Source: Sabethes cyaneus
Taxonomy: Eukaryota > Arthropoda > Insecta > Diptera > Culicidae
Reading direction: 5' to 3'
DNA: 64,000 bases
Assembly: GCF_943734655.1 (NCBI RefSeq)
Contig: NC_071354.1
Coordinates: 78,963,838-79,027,837 of the forward strand
A program made the position numbers and the translations under genes. The notes under the pieces are model-generated. The model ran no database searches, was not told the DNA's origin, and worked only from the letters and a program-made list of their open reading frames with translations. Of the stretch, positions 22,641 through 35,167 are shown piece after piece; within the stretch, counting starts at the first letter, position 1; each line of letters begins with the position of its first letter.

Positions 22641-25600
22641 ATAACTAGTTTCGAAATTTTCGTTAAAATAACATTAAACTTCTGACAACCCTGACCCCAT
22701 CCTGGCATATACCTATCCATAGCTGCAAGACTTGGGCGTTGGCGAAAGCTCATTGCGAGTGGCTACGGTTGGGAACCGGCACTGAATTAACCGCTCCCGG
22801 TTACTTACTCGTGCATAACGGTGCAGGCGGGTGCAATTATGGCGTGTGAAATTGAATCAGCTGGAATTGCTTCGTGTTGTGGCGCTTTGTGGAATCGCAT
22901 CGCAAACGCAATCGCAAACGTTTGCAACGGTGAGCGCAAATGCCATGTTTATTTTGACGCTCTACGTGTTCAACATAATTGATTTTTGCCATTTCTGCAG
23001 GGAAACCCATTATGCTGTGACACTAGAACAAGTGTTTGGTTTATTCATACAATGTGTTCATCCTAGTTTGCGTAATGGTGCAAGCAAAGGCTTCCAGTAT
23101 ACACTGGGTCGTATTTGTTATTTGTAAGAATTTAAACACTCACTCCTTTCGTTTTCTTCCTCTTCCAGGAAACTTGGAACATTTTCAAGAGTTCAAATAA
23201 TTAGATTACTCGCCGAAAAAGCATGAACTTCGACATGATAAATTTTGTAGCAAAATTTGCTGACGCAGCTGTTTTATGCTGCTCAGACCGGGTTTGAAGT
23301 TTCTTTCAGATTTGCATATAAATCTTTGCATCTTGACTGATAAATCAGGAAAATGAAATTTTCAAAATGCTAAGATATCAAACTTTGTATCCAGCCAGCG
23401 TTGGCGTTTCTTAACTATACGAGCAAAATATTCCTGTAGCATGCATGCATGCTTTCGCTATGCGAATCACATCACACAATCCGAGCTTTGCTCGGGATTT
23501 GCGTCAGCAGTATACATACACAAATATGTATTCATAAAAAGCCAGTTGGTTTGTGCACTAAACACTCGGCAGAAGCTACAAATGCAATTTTTATGCAAAT
23601 GTTTATCTCGCTCTCCTGAGGTGGAACCAAACCCACCGAAGCGTGCTGCATCGGAAACACAGACAAACGGTGAAAATTCAAACTAATGCCTGGAACGTGT
23701 TTCCGTCAAGTGATTGTATTAAAGATGCATAAGAATTTTCCATTCTTTTTCCGCGCCGCGTCACCTCACCAGTCGTCGCTGTCACTGTTTCGTCGCTGGC
23801 CGTCCATCGGGAATCATTGTCAGGTTGTATTAGCGTTGTCCTTCACTTTGCCGGGATTGCCATTGCACATTTAGTGTCTGCAGTACCGGTGTGGAGGTAG
23901 AAGCGAACGGGTAAGCCCGGTAATACGATACCGTCTAATCGATGATGGTAATGATTATATCATCCAACCACCGACCGACCAGGTTTCTGGGATCAGGTCG
24001 TTAGCGAAGTGTCAGACTGTCATCGTGCAGGATATTAGTTTTCTTCTTGTCTCGTCTGTACCTGGCCTGCATTGGCCCCCGAGTGTGTATGTGTGTGCCA
24101 CTAGACAGCGGCACAGCTGAGGTGAAATGGGGACACAGAAGACAGTAAACTTTTGTTTTCCGCTTCGAAGCGCATTGACTATGCCGGTGTTAGCCGGTTT
24201 AAAAATAACATTCCAAGTCATTTACCATTGATTGTGGTGGCAGGATATCGAACGGGTAAAGTGCACATATGCTGGATATTTTTTATCCCCTTACAGAAAG
24301 CTTTCTAGGTTATCGACTAGCAGCAATAGTAAATGCAACCGGTTTATTGGGTCGCGTACTTCGTATAGTTGGCGAAGCTGCCTTAGCCTTCGTCAATCGA
24401 AGGTCGGAAAACAGGGCAAGGTGATATCAATTTTCAATACTAATTGACTTATTTAATTATTCATGTTTCCATGCTTTGCTCGTATTCACCTGTCGCTTGA
24501 GCCTGGCAGCAGTATGAGGCTTACAGCTTAGATGTTTCGCACTGCAGCGCTGCTGCCCGGACTATGTTTTGTACTACGGTATGTCACCGTGATGCGATGG
24601 ACTGGCTGGGCGATTGCGTTTCGCACTGCGTCAGCCGACATGGTTCGTCACTTTCCGGTTGCAGAGATAATGCGTCCATACGCACCGCGGATTAAAAATT
24701 ACCTTTCACTGCCTCTGACTAGTGCGATTCTAACACGTATTCTATAGTAATGCGTAACTAATGCTGAAACTAAATATTGGAAGTTAATAAGCACCCGAGA
24801 TTGACCTGAGATTGGCCCGACATTGATGGCTTTTTTCTGACGTTGGTTAATGGTTCTTATAAGTACTAGTGCAAATCATGAAAATAATTGACTTCGCCGG
24901 TGGGCATCGAGCCCATCGAGCTCGGAATGCATTTCCAGTTACATTATCCACTTTTTCGCACTTCTGGACCTGATTAGCTGAATTAAAGCTGAATAAAGAT
25001 TATAAAAAATTTATAAAAATTTTACCTCTTAATCAAAATAGCTACCTTTTGTGTGTAAGTATAACGACAAAAAAAGCGCTTTCTCCAGAAAACTCATTTC
25101 AACGGGTCAGAATCCAGTGGAGCATAGCACAAAAGCCACCTCAAGCGTCAAAGCCAAGCCTTATCGAGCAAGACACCGAAAGCCATCAATGTGCAGGAGG
25201 ACAATGGAAAACAGAACTTTATCCGAATCCGACGACTCGGAAAGTTTGTCACCCGTTTCTTTCCCGTTATTTTTTTCTACTCAGTTCTGATTGCCGTCGA
25301 AAGAGATTAAAGCAAAGCATCCGGTATTGAAACTAGGTATCTTCCAGAGCTTCTCTGACATCCACCATCGCACTGCCACTCTACATACCAGAAAGCTGCT
25401 CAAAAGTGTTGAGGTTTCCCGTGCATTGTGAAACACGAAACTGAAAGGGCACAATCTAGTGAGTTTTTTTTTTGTGTTACCACGATAAGTTAGAAAATGC
25501 ATGTTCGATAGCGAACGCAGCAGGTGACCCTCCAACGAACGTAACCACACCAGCCAGCGAGCGCCATGGGCGAGATCTGCTCGAACAAAGTTTGCTCTAA

Positions 25601-25997
25601 GTGATTTCTTTTGGATGGTGAAAATTCCATCCGGTTTTTCTGTGCACAAAAGAATCCGCTGGTCGGTTTACTGTCCGACGGTGAAGCAAAAGTTTGATGA
25701 AGTGTTCGGAAAAGTTCTGGAAAAATTTAAAATTGAACAGAAAACCATTATACGAACAGTGTAAATGAGCTACGGGGTATGTCCCCCCAGAGAAAGTCAA
25801 CGGAAAAAATACGCAAATGAAAACAAGTGAAACAAAGTAAATTTATTGCTATTGTGGCAAATGAATAGTTTTGCATTTAGTGCTAGCATAGTTCGAAAAC
25901 ACGGTCAGTGAGCACAATTGCGGTGTGATTTGAGCGTTCGAACCTACGCTCCGGTCCCCCCCTTTCCTTCGGAAAACATATCGGACGAATGGTCTAG
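22641..25997. other. non-coding, largely unique-looking upstream region
   Basis: No transposon was recognised with confidence over 3.3 kb, which is unusual in this window. Pieces are GC- and CpG-richer (23680-24130, 25490-25800). Frames at 22831-23127 and 24532-24747 are open but not recognised. A pyrimidine tract followed by AG (tttttttctactcag) ends near 25284 and could act as a splice acceptor. This region could be promoter and 5' untranslated sequence of the exon candidate at 26361, but no core promoter was fixed. Confidence 0.35.
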
Positions 25998-26360
25998 GCA
26001 GGCACAGTATTGTTGCTGCCACTATCCCCGTTCGTAATCTTCGTGCTGCTTCTATTTCTTCTGCTGTTCGAATTATCCCGCCGAGAGGAAGAGGAGGACC
26101 GTGACCGTGAATCGGACCCCTCTTCGGCGGCACGTCCTGGCCGCCGAGATCATCCATCCCTTCATCACAATCGCCGCCATCGCTGCCATTCCCCGAACTT
26201 TCGCGAGTACCAGTGCGGACCGTCTGGCGCCGGTTGCTCCGGGTACGGTACATCCGCAAGAGCCAACAATCCGGGACTAGAGGATTGTGGTCCCTCGACC
26301 AGTGCGACATCGACCACCTCACTTCTCGCGAAAGTTAAAGCCAAGCGCAACTTCTTCACC

Positions 26361-26421
26361 ATGCCACGCCATTATCAGTGCCACTCGCAATCCATCGAGA
26401 TGGACGTCTACGATACCGAAG
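26361..26421 (+). CDS. candidate first coding exon of an unidentified host gene
   Basis: The sequence reads ttcaccATGcc (a good eukaryotic start context) followed by the 20 residues MPRHYQCHSQSIEMDVYDTE and one further G, then GTAAGT. This is a consensus AG|GTAAGT donor at 26421/26422, leaving the exon in phase 1. The same frame is open upstream from 25998 (stop TAG at 25995-25997) with no ATG before 26361 and high GC. That stretch is Ser/Arg-rich and includes GPSTSATSTTSLLAKVKAKR, so an alternative is that this is an internal exon or a longer coding exon with an upstream acceptor. I do not recognise the protein. The repeat starting at 26457 lies just inside the presumed intron. It is the only place in the window with coding-like composition and a strong splice signal together. 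Confidence 0.5.
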
Positions 26422-26456
26422 GTAAGTTTGCTTTGTACTTTATTTTTATAAGTATA

Positions 26457-28621
26457 CTAGCTGACCCGACAAACTTCGTATTGCCACAAATTAACCTGTG
26501 TTGTACATAAATCATGAATCTCGGATGATTTTTGTCACAATCTCGAGTTTTGCAAGCCCCCAAGCGGGCGGCGCTTCCGACGGCGGGTCACCGGCAACAC
26601 TCGCGACCGTCTCGTCCTGAATGATCTAGTGTTACTATAGATAGTTTTTGGTGGTCTTGTATTGACTAATGTTTTATGGAAGAGTCTCGAATTTCTCGAG
26701 TTCGATTAGTTTTTGAGTTTCGCAAAAATTTCTCCATATCCCCCTACCATAGGGGTGAGAGGTCTCAAACTATCGTAAAATAAATTCAAGACTCCAAAAT
26801 CTCCCACATGCCAAATTTGATTCCATTTGCTTGATTAGTTCTCAAGTTATAAGGAAATTTGAATTTCATTTGTATGGGAGCTCCCCTCTTAAAAGGGGAA
26901 GGGGTCGTAATTCACCATAGAAAAAATTTCTGCCATCTAAAACTCCCACATGCCAAATTTGGTTCCATTTGATTGATTAGTTCTCGAGATAAGAGGAAAT
27001 TTGCATTTCATTTGTATGGAAGCCAACCCTCTTGAAGAGGAGATGGGCCATAACTCGCTTTCTAAAGAAGAGAGGGGTCCCAATTCATCATAGAAAAAAC
27101 TTTTGTCTACAAAAACTCCCACATGCCAAATTTGGTTCCATTTGCTTGATTAGTTCTCGAGTTATGAGGAAATTTGTATTTCGTTTGTATAGGAGCCCCC
27201 CCTCTTAAAGTTGGGAGGGGTCCTAATTCACTATAGAAAATATTTTTGCCTCCAGAAACCTCCACATGCCAAATTTGGTTCCATTTGCTTGATTAGTTCT
27301 CGAGTTATGAGGAAATTTGAATTTCATTTGTGTAGAAGCACCCCCTCTTAAAGTTGGGAGAGGTCCTAATTCACCATAGAAAAAATTTTTGTCTCCAGAA
27401 ACCTCCACATGCCAAATTTGGTTCTATTTGCTTGATTAGTTCTCGAGTTATGAGGAAATTTGAATTTCATTTGTATGGGAGCCCCCCCTCCTAAAGCGGG
27501 TAGGGGTCCCAATTCATCATAGAAAAAATTTTTGTCTCCAAAAACACCCACGTGTCAAATTTAGTTCCATTTGCTTGATTAGTTCTCGAGTTATGAGGAA
27601 ATTTGTATTTCGTTTGTATAGGAGCCCCCCCTCTTAAAGTTGGGAGGGGTCCTAATTCACCATAGAAAATATTCTTGCCCTCGAAAACTTTCACATGCCA
27701 AATTTGGTTTCATTTGCTTGATTAGCTCTCGAGTTATGAGGAAATTTGTATTTCATGTAGCCCCCCCTCCTAAAGTGAGGAGGGGTCCCAGTTCATCATA
27801 GAAAAAATTTTTGTCTCCAAAAACACCCACGTGTCAAATTTGGTTCCATTTGCTTGATTAGTTCTCGAGTTATGAGGAAATTTGTATTTTGTTTGTATAG
27901 GAGCCCCCCCTCCTAAAGTGGGGAGGGGTCCTTATTTACCATAGAAAATATTCTTGCCCTCGAAAACTTTCACATGCCAAATTTTGTTCCATTTGCTTGA
28001 TTAGTTCTTCAGTTATGAGGAAATTTGTATTTCATGTGTATAGGATCCCCCCCTCCTAAAACGGGAGGGGTACCAATTCATCATAGAAAAAATTTTTGTC
28101 TCCAGAAACACCCACATGCCAAATTTGGTTCCATTTGCTTAATTACTTCTCGAGTTATGAGGAAAATTGTGTTTCTTTGGTACAGGAGCCCCCCCTCTTA
28201 AAGTGGAGAGGGGTCCTAATTTACTATAGAAAATATTCTTGCCCTCGAAAACCTTCACATGCCAAATTTGGTTCCATTTGCTTGATTAGTTCTCGAGTTA
28301 TGAGGAAATTTGTATGGAAGCCCCTCCTTTTAAAGAGGGGAGGAGTTATAATTCCCCTTATAAAGAGGGGAGGGGTCTCAATTTACCATAGAATAAATTC
28401 TTGTCACCGAAAACACCCACATGCCAAATTTTGTTCTATTTCCTTGATTAGTTGTCGAGTTATGGAGAAATTTGTGTTTCATTTGTATCGGAGCCCCCCC
28501 CTCTTAATGGGGGGAGGGGTTTCTAATTATCACTAAAACCTTTACTGGCCCCAAAAAACGTCTACATGCATATTTTCATGCCGATTGGTTCAGTAGTTTT
28601 CGATTCTATAAGGAACATACG

Positions 28622-28655
<34 letters not shown>

Positions 28656-28678
28656 AATCCTTATTTATAGGTATAGAC
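26457..28678 (+). repeat. ctgacccg-end interspersed repeat with a 143-bp tandem array
   Basis: Starts ctagctgacccgacaaactt and ends after a (gaca)n stretch with aaatccttatttatagg. The middle (about 26760-28560) contains twelve units. The anchor tgccaaattt recurs at 26809, 26951, 27124, 27267, 27410, 27553, 27696, 27832, 27975, 28117, 28260 and 28422, giving a spacing of about 143 with three exceptions. Each unit includes ttgattagttctcgagttat and a poly-C segment with its complement (gccccccctc / gaggggtcc). The short repeated frames on either strand are shadows of the array. A reversed, shorter copy lies at 11168-11794. Confidence 0.92.
28618..28653. repeat. (GACA)n microsatellite
   Basis: About nine uninterrupted gaca units near the 3' end of the interspersed repeat. 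It is probably part of the element's own terminus. Confidence 0.9.
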
Positions 28679-30435
28679 AAGTTTCACACAAAGCCAATTT
28701 TTTAGTATTTCATACTATCGTTGATCCAATGGACTGTCGTTCGTTTGATGAATTGCGGACCCATCTGTAAATAGAAAAAAAGATAAATTTTTTACTTTTC
28801 ATTTCATAATATTATTTTCTATAATTATCAAAAATTCTGATCGTTATTAATTAATTTTCGCATATAGGAACGATTTTCAAACTGTTTTCATATAATCTAT
28901 TATTATCTATTATCTCTTATAAAAATTATCTAATTTTTAATTAACTTTCAAACCTGACAATAATCACTGCGTATAGTCATATACAAGTAAATAAAATAGA
29001 TAAAACACACCCATTGATGAGATGGATTTAATCCGAGACTTTCCGTGGCGAACGTCGGCAACGCACTGTTTTGCTTCTATCACATTGACCGAGTAGATAA
29101 CAGTCTATCTTCTCAACCATAAAAACAAAGAGCAGTCATACAGAAAATATCGCCGCATGAGGAAATGCGTTTCGCATCACACATCACGCATCACGGGAGC
29201 GATAGACTTGGGAGAATAAAACAAAATTGGGTTTTAGACTACCATATATAGCGGATGGCGGTTGTTTAGTTGGTAAAACAGTCGGATACAAACCGAGAGA
29301 GCGTGGGTGTGAACTGCGAACCCCACCTGCCATTGCTTCTATATGCGTGGTGTTAGGTAGCTTAGTGCAAATATTTCATGGGGTGATAAAAGACCACATT
29401 TGACGAAAAAAATCCTACTACGCATATGGTCAAATCTCGATCGTTACAAAGTTATTAAACATTTTTAGTTTTCAGTTCTATTGGCCTTAAAATAACTCTA
29501 ATACAAAAACTATGCGAGCTAGATAAATTCTGTTACTTTCATTCGAAAGCTCCTACTTCATTAAATTTAGTATCTTTTTAGATGCAAAAAGCTTTAAAAT
29601 AAGTGTTTCTCAAGGCGGTTTTATCAAATTTCTTCTAACAAGGAGTAATAAAATTGCTGATTTTATTTACCAATTTAAAGGTCTGGTACTGTTCTACAAT
29701 TCGTTCTTTAACGTAAAATGCATACCTCTTTTAGTTTCGTTGCAATTTAATTGCACGAATTCATACATCACGCATGGCACACTAGATTATCGCGTTCAAC
29801 GGACATAGTCCGACACGTATGAAAGATAACAACAGCAGTAACAACAACAACAACAACAACAACTCAAGCCGCTTGGGTTTATCCGCAGACAACAGCTCTT
29901 GAACCTGTAATGAGAAAAGGATGCATTTTTACTCGAATCAGCACACTCCACAACCTGAGGTGACAAGGAGGATGAGATCATTTCCCACGATCCACAAATC
30001 AATCGCTCAACGCAACTTCGTCACAACGTCAATCGCTGACGCAACTTGCTGATGAAGCTCTCCTCGAATTGAAAACAATGTTCCTTCTCGGAAGCGACAG
30101 TGCATTGTCATCGACGTCCCTGAATTGAAAGTATTGTATAACAAAACGAACACTTCTGGATTTATGTTTCCTAACTTGCATTAGGTAGCCGACGATCGCT
30201 GACGTTATTGATCACGTACCCTTCTTGGTCGATCGATACCGCTCCTGAATGGGGTCTTTGCCCACAACAGCAAGCGCCGCCATTCTACTTTTATCCGTTA
30301 CCCTGTTACCGTTTTCCCCAGAGATGGCAATATCACACTTCGTTTCGGCTGCCGCTTGTGAAATCCTATAATTCGCAACCTACACGACTGATTACGCGCA
30401 AAGCTGTCATCCAACTCCGACACTTTTGTCTTGGG
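28679..30435. other. non-coding with a tRNA-like segment and a (CAA) tract
   Basis: No gene recognised. It includes the tRNA-like unit at 29257-29331 and a caacaacaacaacaacaac tract at about 29840-29861. Confidence 0.4.
29257..29331 (+). repeat. tRNA-like SINE head or tRNA pseudogene
   Basis: The 75-base segment can be read as a cloverleaf: ggcggtt with acctgcc as an imperfect acceptor pair, tagttggtaaaaca as D arm and A box, a tcgg/ccga anticodon stem around a 7-base loop, and gtggg/cccac as T stem. The T loop is too long and the B box is degenerate, so it is unlikely to be a working tRNA. The ccacctgcc end recurs at 54621-54630. Confidence 0.5.
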
Positions 30436-31490
30436 TCCATTCAAATATTACGTAACGCAAAAAACGCCATTTTCATGAACCCCCCTCCCCTTGTAAGCAT
30501 TTGTAACAATTATTTCTTACACCCCAACCCATACCCCTAACGCGTAACTTTTACAGCTGAATGTATGCATCATCGCTCTGATTGCAATTGCAACAAATTA
30601 ACTTATTTAAATACAGCTCACAAATGTTGGGTAATAAGTTTTTGAGTGATTTTTCATATACAGTGGACTCTCGGAAAAGTTAACTGATTGGGGAATGGGT
30701 CGATTAACTTTTCCGAACTATTAACTTTTCCGAGTAGTCCTAAAAATCATTGAAAATGATAAATACAAAGGCGAAAAATGCATTCCGGGATATAGGATAC
30801 ACATTTTTATGTATTTGGAAGTTGTAATGGAAAGAAATATGTAGCAAGATCTTTATGAAATAATGCTTAGTTCCTTTCAGTAAGTTTAAAATAACCGGTT
30901 ACACCAGTTTACTTTTGTTTTTGCTGCGACTACGTTTTGATAATGTTCGCGCTTATTTTTAGTTCCCTGCTGTTCCTTCTTATGCATTTAAAATTCATCT
31001 GAGTTTGCGCTTTTTTAGTATGTTATCAATAATCCTGAAGTTACTATGTGCTCGTACTGAACTATTGTTGCGACTGTCCGGTACAAAAGTTTAATTTAAT
31101 CCCAGTTATGATGCGACTCTGTATGAAACTGTGGAAAGGCGACAATAAACTGAAAAATGAGAAATAAAGATATAAGGGAAACTCACGTGTGTGGAGGAAC
31201 GTTTGGACAACCAATAAATTCAAACTCTCAGAAAAGTTAAGGCAAAAATTAACTTTTTAGAGCGTTGCATGAGAGCTGATATTCGCTTAACTTTTCTGAA
31301 CAATTAACTTTTCAGAGAGTTAACTTTTCCGAGAGTATACTGTATATGAAAAGCTTTTTTGAAATTTGTATTTACAATGTTACACGTAACATCGCTCAAA
31401 GTCCCCTCCCCTAAAATTGCATAACAATTTGTAACATAATTTAACTAACCCCTACCCCATTCGTAACGTTACGCTACGTAAACAACACAC
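30436..31490. mobile_element. acgtaacg-end MITE split by a pogo-like element
   Basis: The left part begins near gtccattcaaatattacgta and contains C-rich ccccctccccttg. The right part ends with cgttacgctacgtaa and contains ctaacccctaccccattcg. The two halves are approximately inverted to each other, as expected for a palindromic MITE. The middle is occupied by the element at 30661-31342. Confidence 0.6.
30661..31342. mobile_element. pogo-like TIR element (682 bp, non-autonomous)
   Basis: Starts cagtggactctcggaaaag and ends ctttttcc-like gttaacttttccgagag followed by tatactg. TA precedes (30659-30660) and follows (31343-31344). The motif gttaacttttc is repeated several times at both ends in both orientations. 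CAGT-type ends with TA targets are typical of pogo/Tc1-mariner elements. No transposase frame. Confidence 0.85.
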
Positions 31491-32603
31491 AATACGCATT
31501 ACAAGCCAATCCTCCAACGTATGAATATATGAATATATGGTACTACCACCTGCCTTAGCAGAACATCCGTTCATAGCAATGAGCCTATCATGTCAAAAAG
31601 AGTTGAACATGTTCAACGATTGGTCATGCTTCCCAACTCTTGTATGAAGGGCCAAAAGGGAATTGGTCGATAAGCAACATCACTTACACGTACCAGGGAT
31701 TTAGAGAATCTCCTTCCAAGGGCTAAGTCACCTGAGTCAATCGTTGAATAAACCGTCTTAATGCAGAATGACTCCAGCAGGTGGGGAGAAGAGCCCGCTC
31801 ATTATCCACGATGTGTTGTTAATCGGGCCAAGATTAACCCTAGAAAGTTGACTGTTTCACTCTCCCTAGGCCCACCGCTTCAAACAAGTGCTCTGATGGT
31901 CCCTCCCTCTTCCCGATTCTAGTTTATTTATGAAATGTGGTATATATGGGTAAAAATAGAACAATCTCACCAGCAGTCCTTTGAATGGAATAGAGTTGCG
32001 TCCTTTTAGTTTCCATAAATGCTTCTAATAATTAATTTAATTTTTCTTCTGGTATCCAATATCCATGTGCAGTATTAACACTCGTATTGGCCAAAGTTTT
32101 CACTATAAAGCAGTAAATGCTTCATAAGCTAAAACGAAAAAAATAATTAAAATAACTTATATTATGCTTACCAGATCGTGTGGCTCCACCGTCTGCCCAA
32201 AACCTCGATTATGAGATCAGGCAGCCGGGAACCACACAGTATCGCACCTCCTAGCTTGGCTACTCAATAGAGCATTACCGGGTATGGCCACGTGGAGGCG
32301 CTAGGTAGGGGCTTGGGATAGCTAGAGCTATATTGGACGCTCCTCATTTGCCTTCCCCATTTCATACCCTACAAGCCAATCCTCCAACGTAGTATAAATA
32401 CCAGGATGCCACATCCTCGCCCTGCGCAAAATGAACAATTCAATAAAGTAAATTTGCGTGAGACAACAACAAAATATATTTTATAGTGATACGGTAAGTC
32501 AATGTCTTCACATTCAACTATTAAGCATCTGGAATAATAGTGTTACGCAAAATAAATTTTTCATTCTTCTGATCAAGTGCTGACTCACACTTTTACCCCA
32601 CTA
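31491..32603. other. non-coding, insert bounded by a 21-bp direct repeat
   Basis: acaagccaatcctccaacgt(a) occurs at 31501-31521 and again at 32371-32391. After the second copy come agtataaatacc (TATA-like) and aataaag (polyadenylation-like, 32442). No coding frame was recognised between the repeats. The arrangement could be an insertion with a long target duplication or parts of an LTR; I cannot decide. Confidence 0.45.
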
Positions 32604-33350
32604 GCGGGGCAAAAGTGAGAATACCGCGGGGCAAAAGTGCGAGGCTGGAATCCATGAAATTAGCACAGCAGTAGCTAAGAAAACCATATCGTCTTCAATC
32701 TGCGGTATGTTTCGGTAAGGAATATTCTCAATTTGCAGCTTTCCTATTTTGCGCTGGTGTATTGTAGCCTCCGTCAGATCAAATCTTTTCCAAACTTTTG
32801 TTTTTTGTTTCATCAGCGGAAAAATATTGTTTTCCTTCGGCCAACATCTGTAGAGCACCCAGTATTCTGCAGATCTTCCATTTCTAGTATCTGTAATATT
32901 GTACCTAAATCTGTATATAATTAGCTATACATTTTTGCCTCGTCCATGAATCGCACTTTTGCCCCGTCCGTTAATCGCACTTTTACCCCGCTAGGCGCTT
33001 GACGGGGTTTGATTAAATTATTGTAAAGCGGAATATATTTTGTAAATTCTTTTCACCGTATTTTCAAAACAGATTTGTGAGTGATGTAAAACGCTGCTAC
33101 AAATTTTCAACAAGTAATATCCTCCTGTTGATACTGTATTTGTCGTATAACGAAAAATTACATCAAAACCGCCCTAAAATAACATTTGCACATAACTCAG
33201 AAACTATGCTTCGTAAGCAACCAAAGTTTACGTTATATTCAAGCTGTCAAAGTAGTCACTCATGCATGCCAATGTAGTCAATTTACTTGAAATCTGCACC
33301 GATAAATAATTGAATCGCATATTTACCCCCATCGCACTTTTACCCCTCCT
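32604..33350. mobile_element. TA-flanked TIR element with ggggcaaaagtg ends (747 bp)
   Basis: Left end gcggggcaaaagtgagaa; right end, reversed, aggaggggtaaaagtgcgat. TA is adjacent on both sides (32602-32603 and 33351-33352). The terminal motif recurs at 32627, 32945, 32965 and 32984. A further half-copy (cacttttacccca) lies just outside the left end. No transposase frame. Confidence 0.7.
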
Positions 33351-33519
33351 TACTCTATACGATATTATTCCAGGTCACTTGTAGATTTGTGCCAATTCGT
33401 CAAACTATTCTTGTTTGCTATATTGAAATTCTTTAACTATCATACATAGCCTGCACATAACTCTCCGTTTTGTAGTGTGGCACCCTAGAAAAGAAAATAC
33501 TACTTCTCCTAAAATAATT

Positions 33520-34790
33520 CATGCCACACTCCTTCGTCTAATATGCCGCCAAGAATTGATCGCAGGATCTTACGCTCAAAAACACCAAAACTCGTCGATC
33601 GCTCTCTTTCGGCGTCTACGCTTCTTGGCCGTAGAGTACCCCCGGGAGAATTAACGTCTTATAGTGCGTTGGCAGCCGCTATCTGCCTTTTTACTTCATG
33701 GCTCACATCGTTGTCACATGTCACTAACGTACCAAGGTAAACAAATTCGTCGACCACTTCAAAAGTATCTCCATCTATCACCACCGCAGTTTCAATACCC
33801 GAAGAGCTACCACGTTCTCTATCAACTACCATACACTTTGTTTTGGTAGAATTTATGATAAGCCTTATCCTCGCAGCCTCCTCTTAAGACTCTCCTGATG
33901 CTTGATTGTGAAGCATCAAGGGTGGCACGTATCAGCCTAATCAGTTTTGTTGGAAAACCATGTTCAAGCATAATCTACCACAGCTCATTTCTTTTAGCTG
34001 AATCGTACGCCGCCTTGAATTCTATAAGCGAATGGTGAATCTGCAAGTTGAATTCCCGGAATTTATCGAGGATTTGTCGCAAGGTGAACATTTGGTCCGT
34101 CGTGGAGCGTCCCTCTCGAAAACCGGATTGGTATTCACAAACAAAGGTTTCCTGCAACGGCTTCAGTCTGAGAAACAGGATGCGGAAGAGAATTTTGTAT
34201 GCAGAATTGAGGAGAGTAATGCTTCGGTAATTGTTTTCAACCAGTCCGTTTATCAGCTCTCTCGTTGCTTATCTAACCTCATCCAGAGTTGGTGGATCCA
34301 CAGCTTGTCCATCATCCTGAAACGTTATCCTATTTCTGTTAACCACTCAATCTTATTCACCATTAAATAAGGCATCGAAATGTTTACCGATCATCAGTCT
34401 TCCGAGAATACTCTGCAGTAACTCCTTCCGCTGATAACCGCCGAATGTAAATGTTCAGTCGTATCTTCCTCGTTGGTTTCGATTTGAATACGTTGGACAA
34501 CCGGGTGCTGGTCTTGCTTACTACGAAATAGTGGTCCAAGTCGCCGTTTGGTCCCCGGAAGGATAGCACGTCTGCAACGCCAAAAAAGTGCCGACCATCA
34601 ACCAGAACACGGTCGAACTGAAAGCAGGCCTCTCCGTTAGGGTGTTTCTAGGTGTGCTTCCGAATGTTCCATCGTGCAAAATAGATACTACAGATAACCA
34701 TTCCTCTGGTTGCAGGAAAGTTGATTAGTCTCAGGCCATTGTCGTTTGTCGTAAGATGGAGGCTTTCTCTACCTATAACGGGACGAAAGA
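33520..34790 (-). mobile_element. APE-type LINE, endonuclease to reverse transcriptase
   Basis: On the reverse strand, in order: IGRESLHLTTNDNGLRLINF (34770-34710) and VLVDGRHFFGVADVLSFRG (34590-34550), both endonuclease C-terminus. Then CEYQSGFREGRSTTDQMFTL (34150-34090), FKAAYDSAKRNELW (34020-33980), and IINSTKTKCMVVDRERGSSS with EVVDEFVYLGTLVTCDNDVS (33860-33700), ending in VFERKILRSILGGI near 33560. This is the fullest endonuclease-to-reverse-transcriptase order in the window, although the catalytic YADD-type motif area is deleted or unreadable. It is the same family as the copies at 42862-45190. Stops and frameshifts throughout. Confidence 0.88.
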
Positions 34791-34872
34791 ACCTGTGCAT
34801 TTGTATCCAATGTTTTAATGTTTTCTAATCATTGGCCTTAGACTCATCTCGGCTAAGTTGTCATAGGACCTT

Positions 34873-35165
34873 GGGCTTTTTCCGACTCAACTCTAGCAAA
34901 TGTGCACTATGGGCTTTTTCCGAATCAACGTCAATATGGTTTGACCATGGACTTCCCCTCTCGTAATCCCAATTTGTGTTGGCCACAGCCTCTCCCCGGC
35001 TCACTTTTAATACGCGTTGGCCATGGCCTTTTGTCGGCAACCTTAATATACATACATTGGCTATGGGCTTTTCCTGGTTCAACCTTAATATACGTTGGTT
35101 AAGGCCCTCTCGCCAGCTCAGCTTTAATACGAATTGATCGTGCCATGAACTTTTACCGGCTCAAT
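34873..35165. repeat. ~38-bp degenerate minisatellite
   Basis: About eight diverged units starting near gggctttt(t)cc and ending near ttggccat, with variants of ggctcaaccttaatatacg in the middle. Unit starts include 34873 and 34911. Confidence 0.7.
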
Positions 35166-35167
35166 AT

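Noticed and set aside
25998..26510. A 166-codon protein starting with a hydrophobic signal-like segment
   Set aside because: The first codon at 26010 is TTG and no ATG occurs before 26361; the last 30 codons run through a splice donor into a repeat.
26937..28536. Four similar ~61-codon minus-strand frames and one 146-codon plus-strand frame
   Set aside because: These are shadows of the 143-bp repeat array; similarity among them comes from the DNA repeat.
26457..28678. CRISPR-like array
   Set aside because: The 143-bp units have no constant short repeat with unique spacers; the whole unit is repeated, and the context is eukaryotic.
29257..29331. Functional tRNA gene
   Set aside because: The T loop is overlong and the B box degenerate; better read as a tRNA-derived SINE head or pseudogene.
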